The translations under genes were made by a program, and so were the position numbers. DNA of 64,000 nucleotides. Origin: Chitinophaga sp. CF118 (GTDB lineage: Bacteria; Bacteroidota; Bacteroidia; Chitinophagales; Chitinophagaceae). Shown here in pieces: positions 10,614 to 17,302 of the stretch (its first letter is position 1; the number at the start of each line of letters is the position of its first letter). The DNA lies in assembly GCF_900112615.1 (NCBI RefSeq), contig NZ_FOMK01000002.1, positions 186,001 to 250,000 on the forward strand. Direction: 5' to 3'. Below the pieces are notes generated by a model, which worked only from the letters and a program-made list of their open reading frames with translations, was not told where the DNA came from and ran no database searches.

Positions 10614-11204
10614 ATGCGTGTTCTTAATGAAGCTAAAAAGGAAACGGTAAGGGATACCGCCTTACAAATGATTGTTGAAGAGGGATTTAAGGGGCTTAGT
10701 ATGCAGAAGCTGGCAAAAGCGGCCGACATTTCTCCTGCCACTATTTACATCTATTATAAAGACCGGGAAGATCTCCTGAATCAATTGTATCTATATGTAT
10801 ATAATACGTCTAATCATTCTGCGCTGGAGAATTTCTCAGCAGATATGCCATTCAGTGAAGGCATGAAAGTATTATGGTTAAACCGGTTTAATTATTTTAC
10901 TGCTCATCCTTATCATTCCTTTTTCCTGGAACAGTTTATTAATTCGCCCTTAATCACGGCAGCAGTCCAATTGGAAGACAATACCTACAGAACGCAGATG
11001 AAAGCGTTCTATAGTAATGCTGTAAAAAAGGGGGAAGTAAAAAAGCTGGATATTGAAATCTATTGGTCAATTGCTTTCTCACCGCTATATCAACTTATTA
11101 AATTCCATAATCAGAAAGGTCCTCATCCTCAGAAACCAAAAGGCATTACCCGGAATAAGGTATTGCAATGTCTGGAGATGGTACTAACCGCTTTAAAACC
11201 TTAA
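10614..11204 (+). CDS. TetR/AcrR family transcriptional regulator
   Basis: This 196-residue protein has an N-terminal TetR helix-turn-helix at about residues 8-55 (GFKGLSMQKLAKAADISPAT followed by IYIYYKDREDLL). The C-terminal ligand-binding half is all-helical and not assignable. No usable Met lies downstream before the HTH, so the ATG at 10614 must be the start. It is cotranscribed with a VOC protein that begins 3 bp after its stop, and it is divergent from the M2 peptidase. An operator-like palindrome overlaps its own promoter, which suggests autorepression. The inducer is unknown. Confidence 0.9.
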   Translation: MRVLNEAKKETVRDTALQMIVEEGFKGLSMQKLAKAADISPATIYIYYKDREDLLNQLYLYVYNTSNHSALENFSADMPFSEGMKVLWLNRFNYFTAHPYHSFFLEQFINSPLITAAVQLEDNTYRTQMKAFYSNAVKKGEVKKLDIEIYWSIAFSPLYQLIKFHNQKGPHPQKPKGITRNKVLQCLEMVLTALKP

Positions 11205-11207
11205 CCT

Positions 11208-11579
11208 ATGAGATTAAATCACATCAACTTAACAGTTAAAGACGTGCCTTCTGCACGATCTTTCTTTGAAACTTATATGCAGTTTCAATCTGCAGACAGT
11301 AAACCTAATGATACATTATCTGTGCTAAACGGACCCGATGGATTTGTGCTGGTACTGATGAATGAGCGCCTTAATCAGCAGGGTAATACTTCCTACCCTG
11401 ATGCTTTTCATATAGGTTTCTATCTGAAGAATGAAGCAGAAGTATTATCGCTTTTCGAAGATCTTAAAAAAGGTGGAATAACGCTGGAGCAGGAACCACA
11501 AAGGATCAGGAAGACCTTTGGTTTTTATTTTCATCTGCAGAATATCTTAGTAGAAATAGCTGTGGAACTGAGTGAATAA
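11208..11579 (+). CDS. VOC-family protein (glyoxalase/bleomycin-resistance fold)
   Basis: This 123-residue single-module protein opens with RLNHINLTVKDVPSARSFFE, the usual start of the beta-alpha-beta-beta-beta unit of the vicinal oxygen chelate fold. The C-terminal half has the second module strands (FHIGFYLKNEAEV and FYFHLQNILVEIA). His4 and Glu near the C-terminus are plausible metal ligands. Many VOC proteins of this size sequester or modify small toxic compounds. The TetR gene 3 bp upstream probably controls it, so a detoxification role is likely. The substrate cannot be read from sequence. Confidence 0.8.
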   Translation: MRLNHINLTVKDVPSARSFFETYMQFQSADSKPNDTLSVLNGPDGFVLVLMNERLNQQGNTSYPDAFHIGFYLKNEAEVLSLFEDLKKGGITLEQEPQRIRKTFGFYFHLQNILVEIAVELSE

Positions 11580-11587
11580 AGAGTGAT

Positions 11588-11628
11588 AAATAGGAAAAGA
11601 CAATCCTGGCGATTGTCTTTTCCTATTT
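11588..11628. terminator. Bidirectional hairpin terminator
   Basis: A perfect 17-bp stem (AAATAGGAAAAGACAAT and its complement) with a 7-nt loop lies between the convergent VOC and DoxX genes. Both strands end in T-rich sequence. Confidence 0.85.
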
Positions 11629-11631
11629 AAA

Positions 11632-12009
11632 TTAAGCTTTTTGCCCCTGTAATTTATGCCATGTGATATAAGAAATAACCAGGACTACAAACATTATAAC
11701 CGGGAAAAGTGCTTCAGGTTTAAGTCCATCCACGGCAATAATTCCAATCGTGGCTGATATAAAATCAATACCAAAAGCAACGTATGCCCACTCTTTAATG
11801 CGATTAGGCAAGAATGGCAGAATCAGGATGATTCCTCCTATGAATTTACCAATACTTAATTCCCAGTGAAACCACATTGGTAATCCCATATGTTCGGTTC
11901 CTTTTAAAGCCATTTCGCTTTTCACGAAGAAAATACCGGGGAGGATAAATGCTGCCAGAAGGCCGGTAGTAAACCAATAAATAATTTTGATCTTTTTGTT
12001 GCTTTGCAT
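11632..12009 (-). CDS. DoxX-like small membrane protein
   Basis: This is a 125-residue protein with four hydrophobic segments (FTTGLLAAFILPGIFF, FIGGIILILPFL, YVAFGIDFISATIGIIAV, LFPVIMFVVLVISYI), the layout of the DoxX-like family. The Gly-containing GKFIGGIILILP segment is characteristic. The open frame runs back to 12045 and would overlap the upstream gene, but the ATG at 12009 (MQSNKK) begins 5 bp after that gene's stop and is preferred. It pairs with the effector-binding-domain protein upstream. Its biochemical role is not known. Confidence 0.8.
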   Translation of the reverse strand: MQSNKKIKIIYWFTTGLLAAFILPGIFFVKSEMALKGTEHMGLPMWFHWELSIGKFIGGIILILPFLPNRIKEWAYVAFGIDFISATIGIIAVDGLKPEALFPVIMFVVLVISYITWHKLQGQKA

Positions 12010-12014
12010 GTTAT

Positions 12015-12431
12015 TTAGAGTTTTGATTGAATTCTTACCATACATTTTACATCCTTCTCATTTAAATACCATTCTACACATGCACCTTCAGGATCTATAC
12101 GCGGATCTGCCAGTAATTGTTCAAATGTTTTTCCAATTGCCGGTACATCTTTCATAAAATCAATAATGTCTATACTAATATAGTTTCCTTTCTTCAGAAC
12201 AAACTTTTCAAGATGTAATCTCTCCGCTTCACCTCCAGATAACTCTTCAACACCAGCCTTATAGATGATTTTCCGGCTCTTATCAGGACGCGAAATTCCA
12301 AACTGTTTGCGGGTACTGTAATCCGGAACCAGGGAATGCAACTTTTCAAAAGCAGGCAAAATACCAGCAGGGAATGAATCAGCAGTAACACACATTACAT
12401 TGATATCATCTTTTAATATGAAGTTTTCCAT
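12015..12431 (-). CDS. GyrI-like/effector-binding-domain protein
   Basis: This 138-residue protein has the pattern of the stand-alone GyrI-like (SOUL/AraC effector-binding) fold seen in Bacteroidetes. It has an N-terminal strand MENFILKDDINVMCVTADSF, a duplicated strand-helix pattern, GEAERLHLEKFVLKKGNYIS, and a C-terminal DPEGACVEWYLNEKDVKCMV. There is no DNA-binding domain. The frame continues upstream to 12518, but the ATG at 12431 gives the natural N-terminus. It is transcribed together with the DoxX-like gene. Such domains bind small cationic or amphipathic molecules; the ligand is unknown. Confidence 0.65.
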   Translation of the reverse strand: MENFILKDDINVMCVTADSFPAGILPAFEKLHSLVPDYSTRKQFGISRPDKSRKIIYKAGVEELSGGEAERLHLEKFVLKKGNYISIDIIDFMKDVPAIGKTFEQLLADPRIDPEGACVEWYLNEKDVKCMVRIQSKL

Positions 12432-12516
12432 GACTGATCTATTTACAAACAAAATTAAGCCCCATTCAGGCAATGGAAGGTGTGTGAATACGACAAATGT
12501 GGAGGCTGATTGCGAC

Positions 12517-12555
12517 ATAAAAAAGCCTTACAACGTTATGGTGCAAGGCTTTTAT
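12517..12555 (-). terminator. Hairpin terminator of the TPR gene at 12586
   Basis: A 9-bp stem (AAAAGCCTT / AAGGCTTTT, 12521-12529 and 12545-12553) has a 15-nt loop. On the minus strand it is followed by a run of six T. It lies just past the stop of the minus-strand TPR gene. Confidence 0.75.
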
Positions 12556-12585
12556 CTGATTTCATTCTTAAAGGTTTGTCTTTTA

Positions 12586-13989
12586 TTACTGTTGTCCCCA
12601 CATATATGCATAATAGGCTGCAGCATCCTGGTTATCCGGATTGAGTGCCAGTGCTTTACTGATTGCTTCTTTTGCCAGCTCCGGCCGTTCTGCCATCAGC
12701 TCACATAATCCTATTCCAAGATAGGCATAATCACTGTTGGGATCTTTGCTGAGGATTGCATTAAAAGCGGCCAATGCTTCCTGTGCCTGCTGTAGTTCAA
12801 TGAAACATAAGCCCTGGTTATACAATGCCATCCAGTTGTCCGGCGACAGTTCCAATGATTTATCGAAATAACTGATTGCTTGCAGAGCTTTTTCCCTGAT
12901 ACTTTCTGATAGATTTTTCATTGCTGCGATCAGTGTTTCCATTTCCGGTAGTTCCTCTGCTGTGAAATATTGTTTCCATTGGGCAGGAGCAGCGTGGATC
13001 CAGCTGGGCAACATTTCTTCGGGTAATTTTTTCAGGATGTTTTCGGATAGGCTTGCGTAAGCCATACCGATGGGTGAATGCTTATAATCTAAGTTACCAC
13101 GTTGCTCATTAATAGCTTTCATGGTTTCGTGGGCCAATTGCGTCCAGTATTCCGGGTGAGATCCGCGTTCTGCATAATACATCTTCAACGGTTCATACCA
13201 CCAATCAACAAAAGCAACCAATTCCGGCATCTTCTCCTCATCAATATCTAATAGTGTATAATCTGCCAGTTCCTCCGGGGAAGGCATCTGACAATAGCCG
13301 TAATCGTTATTATAACGACATGCATCTGTATCTATGACTATTTCCCTGATTTCGTGCATGCTTTTGTTCTGCATCAGAGCTGGCAATTCAGCTGGTTGTT
13401 TAGTAACAACATATGATGGTATCAGGGCATAACATATACTGATCAATTGTGTATCTTCTTCTTGTAACAGGGATGCGTTCAATGCCAGCAAAATGATCTC
13501 TTCCAGCGGAATTTCTTTCGGAGGCTGAGCATCTTTACCTGTTAGCCGGCCGGTAGCGACGAAACGTTCCCACAACTCCCCTCCAGCATCAAAATAAAGC
13601 ATTCCTTTATTTAGCAATTCAGGAGGGATGCTTGTCACATAATCACTCCATTCCTCTTCCGGATGGCAGAAGATGCCCACTTCAGGGTTATTCTCGCCAT
13701 CCCAATCAAGACCAGGCACCCGACAGATCGTTTCATATCCGTGCAGGTTATCAAAATATTCCTTGTTTGCCTCATAATCCGGGTGCTCCTGCACCGGGAA
13801 TACATAAGTAAACCGGTGATAGAGTAACTGTTCCAGTACATGAAAGTGTTGCAGGCTTGCATCCCAATTACCAACAAAAGCAGCAATAGACGCGTACATA
13901 GACCTCAGATCCAATTGCTCGCTGTCGGCGCTACCATCAAGGGCAAGTACTAATCCGTCTGCCAGTCCTTCAAACTCATGCATTCCCAT
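12586..13989 (-). CDS. TPR-containing protein of unknown function
   Basis: This is a 467-residue soluble protein with no signal peptide. The first 330 residues are acidic and aromatic-rich and belong to no family I recognise. The last about 110 residues hold tetratricopeptide repeats (EKALQAISYFDKSLELSPDN, then QEALAAFNAILSKDPNSDYA, then ELAKEAISKALALNPDNQDA). TPRs mediate protein-protein contacts. A TATATTTG -7 box lies 22 bp upstream of the ATG. The neighbourhood holds further TPR proteins with different N-termini, which resembles immunity or adaptor genes in accessory regions. This is inference only. Confidence 0.75.
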   Translation of the reverse strand: MGMHEFEGLADGLVLALDGSADSEQLDLRSMYASIAAFVGNWDASLQHFHVLEQLLYHRFTYVFPVQEHPDYEANKEYFDNLHGYETICRVPGLDWDGENNPEVGIFCHPEEEWSDYVTSIPPELLNKGMLYFDAGGELWERFVATGRLTGKDAQPPKEIPLEEIILLALNASLLQEEDTQLISICYALIPSYVVTKQPAELPALMQNKSMHEIREIVIDTDACRYNNDYGYCQMPSPEELADYTLLDIDEEKMPELVAFVDWWYEPLKMYYAERGSHPEYWTQLAHETMKAINEQRGNLDYKHSPIGMAYASLSENILKKLPEEMLPSWIHAAPAQWKQYFTAEELPEMETLIAAMKNLSESIREKALQAISYFDKSLELSPDNWMALYNQGLCFIELQQAQEALAAFNAILSKDPNSDYAYLGIGLCELMAERPELAKEAISKALALNPDNQDAAAYYAYMWGQQ

Positions 13990-14011
13990 ATGTATTCTTT
14001 TAAATAGTCTG

Positions 14012-14019
14012 CAAATATA
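14012..14019 (-). promoter_or_regulatory. -7 promoter box for the TPR gene
   Basis: On the minus strand TATATTTG matches the Bacteroidetes -7 consensus TAnnTTTG exactly, 22 bp before the start codon. No convincing -33 TTTG is present. Confidence 0.4.
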
Positions 14020-14129
14020 GTCTTTGCGGGTATTGTTTCCATTACAGAGAACCTGTACATGTATTTATAATAGGAATTGGGATCGGAGAAGTAATGGGGG
14101 ATGGAATAAGACCTGGATCAAGTAAATAG

Positions 14130-14162
14130 AGAGAGGCCATATCAGAAGAATACAGCCTCTCT
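14130..14162 (-). terminator. Hairpin terminator after the lipoprotein gene
   Basis: An 8-bp stem (AGAGAGGC / GCCTCTCT) with a 17-nt loop lies 9 bp past the stop of the minus-strand lipoprotein gene. A short T-rich tail follows on that strand. Confidence 0.5.
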
Positions 14163-14171
14163 GTCATTTTG

Positions 14172-14651
14172 TTATTCAGTAACAATAAAAGTCGCTTCAT
14201 TTACCTTTTCAAGTCCGCTCATTCCACTGCCATCGTAAGTAATCTGGTACTTACCGGCTGCGGCTACGTCATAGGCTTTCAGCAAGTCAATGCTTACTGT
14301 TACACTTTTTCCTGCAGGCACAGTGGTATAAGCATCTGCCGGAGGAGGCATGATTCTTTTTGCCATAATTCCTTTGTAACGAACTTCTTCTCCATTGCTG
14401 TTCTTAATATTAAAGTAGGAGTTTTTAAAGCCTTCAAAAGGAGTGTGCCATTTACAGAATTTAAGTTCTTTTCCTGAAGTGTTACTTACAGTAAATGTTA
14501 ACATTAATGGGCTTCCAACTTTTACGGGTTGTTGTACAGAAATGTTGGTTACTAATTCTCCTGTTGTTGCAGGAGCTTTTTTTGTACTTGTACAGGCTAC
14601 AAAACTGAATAAAGACAGGCATGCTGTCACGATGCTAAGCTGGTTTCTCAT
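14172..14651 (-). CDS. Lipoprotein resembling the prodomain of M35 (deuterolysin/Lys-endopeptidase) proteases
   Basis: This is a 159-residue exported lipoprotein (signal peptide with lipobox FVAC at residues 17-20). The mature part is a beta-sandwich pattern with the line FCKWHTPFEGFKNSYF, then VRYKGIMAKRIMPP, TVPAGKSVTVSIDLLKAYDV and AGKYQITYDG. I recognise this order (KWHTPLEG, KR..P, aYD, G.Y.V.Y) from the N-terminal inhibitory/pro region of M35 Lys-specific metallopeptidases. The HExxH catalytic domain is absent and the gene ends normally, so it is a free-standing prodomain-like protein. It could act as a protease inhibitor or a general binding domain. The assignment rests on remembered family patterns, not on a search. 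Confidence 0.6.
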   Translation of the reverse strand: MRNQLSIVTACLSLFSFVACTSTKKAPATTGELVTNISVQQPVKVGSPLMLTFTVSNTSGKELKFCKWHTPFEGFKNSYFNIKNSNGEEVRYKGIMAKRIMPPPADAYTTVPAGKSVTVSIDLLKAYDVAAAGKYQITYDGSGMSGLEKVNEATFIVTE

Positions 14652-14778
14652 TCTAAATTATAATTATGGGCGGCAAATTAAAGGAAATTATTCAGAACAG
14701 AATGTCATTTTTAATCTTTGGGCAAGTGCAGAATCGCTTAACTGGTGAAAGACAATCATTTGTCATTTATTGAATGTT

Positions 14779-15735
14779 CTATTGCAATTTTACAAAATCA
14801 AAGTATTTCTTTTTTTCATTTTCGAACAGTTCTGCTCCACCAAGAGTGTATGCTCTTAAAAGATATTCCTTTGCATTCACTGTATCATTCAGTTCAAAAT
14901 AGCTCTGTCCCAAGCGAAGCATAATAAAAGGGTTGGCATAACCGTTTTGCTCATTATTACTCTTCGCGGCAAAAAAATGCGCAGCTGCTTTTTGAAAATC
15001 ATTCAACAGGAAATAGGCATCTCCGATAGAGCTATGCAGCCACAAGCTCTGACTAAAACTATTTTTAGGTTCTGGAATTAATCTAAATGCCTGTTCCCAT
15101 GTTCTGATTGCTTTTAAGTATTCATTTTCATCAAACAATTCACTACCTTCCTCACAAATCCTGTCTATCTGTTCAAGCATATCATTCGAAACGGTATGTT
15201 TCGCACTGATCACTTCTTCATTCTTAAACCAGACTTCCAGCAGATCTTCTTTTTCGAATGCCTGCATGATCGATTCCTGATCCGTGATTTTTTTTGAAGC
15301 AATATCCAGGTATAAGGCAGGTTGATCGGCAAAAGTTGCCACCCCACCTATTTCTAATGCTTTTTGCAGATATTTTTGTGCTTCTATTGCCTGTTCAAGA
15401 AAGAGCAATGTTTCTCCCATGAGCAAATAAGGGGAAGCTTTATCAATTTTGTATCCACTCATTTCCATGTCTTTAATCCAGCGATCAAGCAACTGTCTTG
15501 CATCTTCATGTTTTAGCGCAAAATTCAGGATATAAATACAATCATGCAGTAGTGCATCCGATGAACTGGTATTAAATTTAGGTGCAGGAAGGAGTTTCCA
15601 GGCAGCATGTATACTAACTACTGCTTTATGAATATCATTAGGAAAATATCTACGGGCAATCCGCTGCTGTTCAGCAATTTTAGCTGCCAATTCGGCGGGA
15701 AGGCTTACTACTACTCTATTTTCGTCTTTTTCCAT
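14779..15735 (-). CDS. TPR-repeat protein of unknown function
   Basis: The chosen start (ATG at 15735) gives 318 residues beginning MEKDENRVVVSLPAEL. The C-terminal third (RICEEGSELFDENEYLKAI onward to EKKKYFDFVKLQ) is the compact three-TPR unit often found as a stand-alone protein beside toxin or immunity genes. The middle holds two more helical repeats. The frame stays open to 15957, but the extra 74 residues read poorly as protein. A near -7 box (TAGTTTG) sits just upstream of 15735. A possible alternative start is the ATG at 15879. The protein has no signal peptide and no catalytic motif. Confidence 0.65.
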   Translation of the reverse strand: MEKDENRVVVSLPAELAAKIAEQQRIARRYFPNDIHKAVVSIHAAWKLLPAPKFNTSSSDALLHDCIYILNFALKHEDARQLLDRWIKDMEMSGYKIDKASPYLLMGETLLFLEQAIEAQKYLQKALEIGGVATFADQPALYLDIASKKITDQESIMQAFEKEDLLEVWFKNEEVISAKHTVSNDMLEQIDRICEEGSELFDENEYLKAIRTWEQAFRLIPEPKNSFSQSLWLHSSIGDAYFLLNDFQKAAAHFFAAKSNNEQNGYANPFIMLRLGQSYFELNDTVNAKEYLLRAYTLGGAELFENEKKKYFDFVKLQ

Positions 15736-15996
15736 GATTTGTTTGTTATCGGCACAAACTATGAAACTAGCTCTTTTTTGCTGATTTAAAGAATAAAGAG
15801 CGATTGTACCGTCTGACGGCTGTGTGCCAAATAGGAAACCGGCGAATGAAGCTAATCGTACTTTTAATGGCGTAACCATAATGTTTGTTTTTAAATTCCG
15901 GCGGGCATAAGGTGCCAGTTCAGCCCAGTAAAGGCTGCGTAATTGGGGGTGGATCACTGGTCACACACATCCGGAACATCCTTTGAGCACCTGTTC

Positions 15997-16094
15997 GTGT
16001 TCTAAGAGTGTTCAAAGTATGTTCTACGTGTGTTTCAGGTGTGACGCAACTATAGACTCACTATTAACTTGCTATCCACTTACTATTAACCTGC
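15997..16094. repeat. Degenerate 11-bp periodic tract
   Basis: Reading in steps of 11 gives GTGTTCTAAGA, GTGTTCAAAGT, ATGTTCTACGT, GTGTTTCAGGT, GTGACGCAACT, ATAGACTCACT, ATTAACTTGCT, ATCCACTTACT and ATTAACCTGCC. The first four are clear variants of one unit and later units still share the ending CT. ACTATTAAC-type sequence recurs exactly 22 bp apart (16060 and 16082). It looks like a decayed short tandem repeat. Confidence 0.5.
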
Positions 16095-16242
16095 CCTCCC
16101 ATTTGTCCATAATCCCTGAAAGGTTTCGTATGAATTTATTATTTGTGGTCTTTTCCATTATAGCGGGTTTAAGGATGAATAAATTGATTGTCATCGTTAT
16201 TACAATTTAAGTACTAATTCATTTCCTATTCCGAAAAACTAT

Positions 16243-16365
16243 ATGGGCATCACAAAAAAACTACATGAACACCTTAAAAAGCACCATGAACGATTTTTCC
16301 CCTGGTTTATAGTGGCAGGCCTGACAGAAAAAATCTGCAGAAACATGGATATAAAACATTCATAA
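16243..16365 (+). CDS. Possible 40-residue small protein
   Basis: An ATG-to-TAA frame encodes 40 residues. The N-terminal half is Lys/His-rich and amphipathic (MGITKKLHEHLKKHHERFF), followed by a short hydrophobic run (PWFIVAGLTEKI). The region just upstream is A-rich, as is usual for Bacteroidetes starts. There is no homologue I can name and random open frames of this size are common, so this is only a candidate. Confidence 0.3.
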   Translation: MGITKKLHEHLKKHHERFFPWFIVAGLTEKICRNMDIKHS

Positions 16366-16587
16366 TCACGGTGCAAAATGTTAAAAGGCACCCCTCTAAG
16401 CCAAAATAACTAAGTCAGATTTCCCATAACAGGAAAATGTTATTATGTTCGTGAAACAAAAATGACGCTTTGGGACAGATCAATTTAAATACAATCAGGA
16501 TTTAGCCTTTTATACACTTACTTGTGGGACATTATCAAAATCTATTCATTGACGATTTTGCATTCTTGTGCGTAAACGAAATATTAA

Positions 16588-17298
16588 ATGAGTTTCTTCA
16601 AACGACTATTTTCACCAACAGATAGTAATGATTCTGACAATTCGATTTGCTTTTCAGAAGGCGACATCTTTTATACGCAATTTGAGGATAAATGCCATAT
16701 TTACAAATTGCTTGTAGAAGATGCGGAGACTTATCACGTTTTGACATATGTCGAATTGGACAAATTGCCAAATATTCCAGATCTTGACAATCTACCGGTA
16801 TTAATTCATCATTCCCCATTCGACAGAAAAGCATTCGAAAATGCAGTTTTGCTGGCAAACAGACCGGTTAATTCGATTGACTTAATTGGCTACCACGAAT
16901 ACCTGAGACAGACACAATCCCCTAATTATTATGTTCAAATAGCAAATGATTACTATCAATCTGGACTAAGATTAACTGATGAGAAGTTGTATAAAGATGC
17001 AATTGATGTTTATTCAAAAGCAATAGATTTGTTTCCACAATTTTTTGAGGCTATCGATAACCGGGCATTTTGCAAAATGGATCGGGGACTATGGAATGAG
17101 GCAATTGAGGACTTTAAACTTTCATTGCAAGTAAATCCCAACAGTTTGCTTGCTGAATTTTCTATTGGAGAATGTTATTTCAATATGAGCGACTATCAGA
17201 ATGCCAAACTACAATTTGAAAAAGCACATCAAATAGATCCTAACCATCCGGCACCGCTACATTTTTTAAACAGAGTGAATGAAATAATTAAGGGATAA
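16588..17298 (+). CDS. TPR-containing protein of unknown function
   Basis: This is a 236-residue cytoplasmic protein. The first about 110 residues form an unrecognised acidic domain (FSEGDIFYTQFEDKCHIYKL and onward). The C-terminal half has three TPRs (EKLYKDAIDVYSKAIDLFPQ, then GLWNEAIEDFKLSLQVNPNS, then SDYQNAKLQFEKAHQIDPNH). It is convergent with the HTCS gene, whose 3' end is 4 bp away, with no terminator between. Together with the TPR genes at 12586 and 14779 it forms a local group of TPR proteins with dissimilar N-termini. No function can be assigned. Confidence 0.75.
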   Translation: MSFFKRLFSPTDSNDSDNSICFSEGDIFYTQFEDKCHIYKLLVEDAETYHVLTYVELDKLPNIPDLDNLPVLIHHSPFDRKAFENAVLLANRPVNSIDLIGYHEYLRQTQSPNYYVQIANDYYQSGLRLTDEKLYKDAIDVYSKAIDLFPQFFEAIDNRAFCKMDRGLWNEAIEDFKLSLQVNPNSLLAEFSIGECYFNMSDYQNAKLQFEKAHQIDPNHPAPLHFLNRVNEIIKG

Positions 17299-17302
17299 AA
17301 CA

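Larger units (their letters stand above)
15736..16587. other. 850-bp intergenic region between divergent TPR genes
   Basis: No long gene is supported here. It holds an 11-bp periodic tract at 15997-16094 and a 40-residue open frame at 16243-16365. I see no terminator hairpin and no tRNA. The 3' part (16366-16587) is plain AT-rich sequence and presumably carries the promoter of the TPR gene at 16588. Confidence 0.6.

Noticed and set aside
15736..15957. N-terminal extension of the TPR protein at 14779
   Set aside because: The frame is open, but the residues before MEKDENR do not look like a domain and the extension would start inside the divergent repeat region. A start at 15879 cannot be ruled out.
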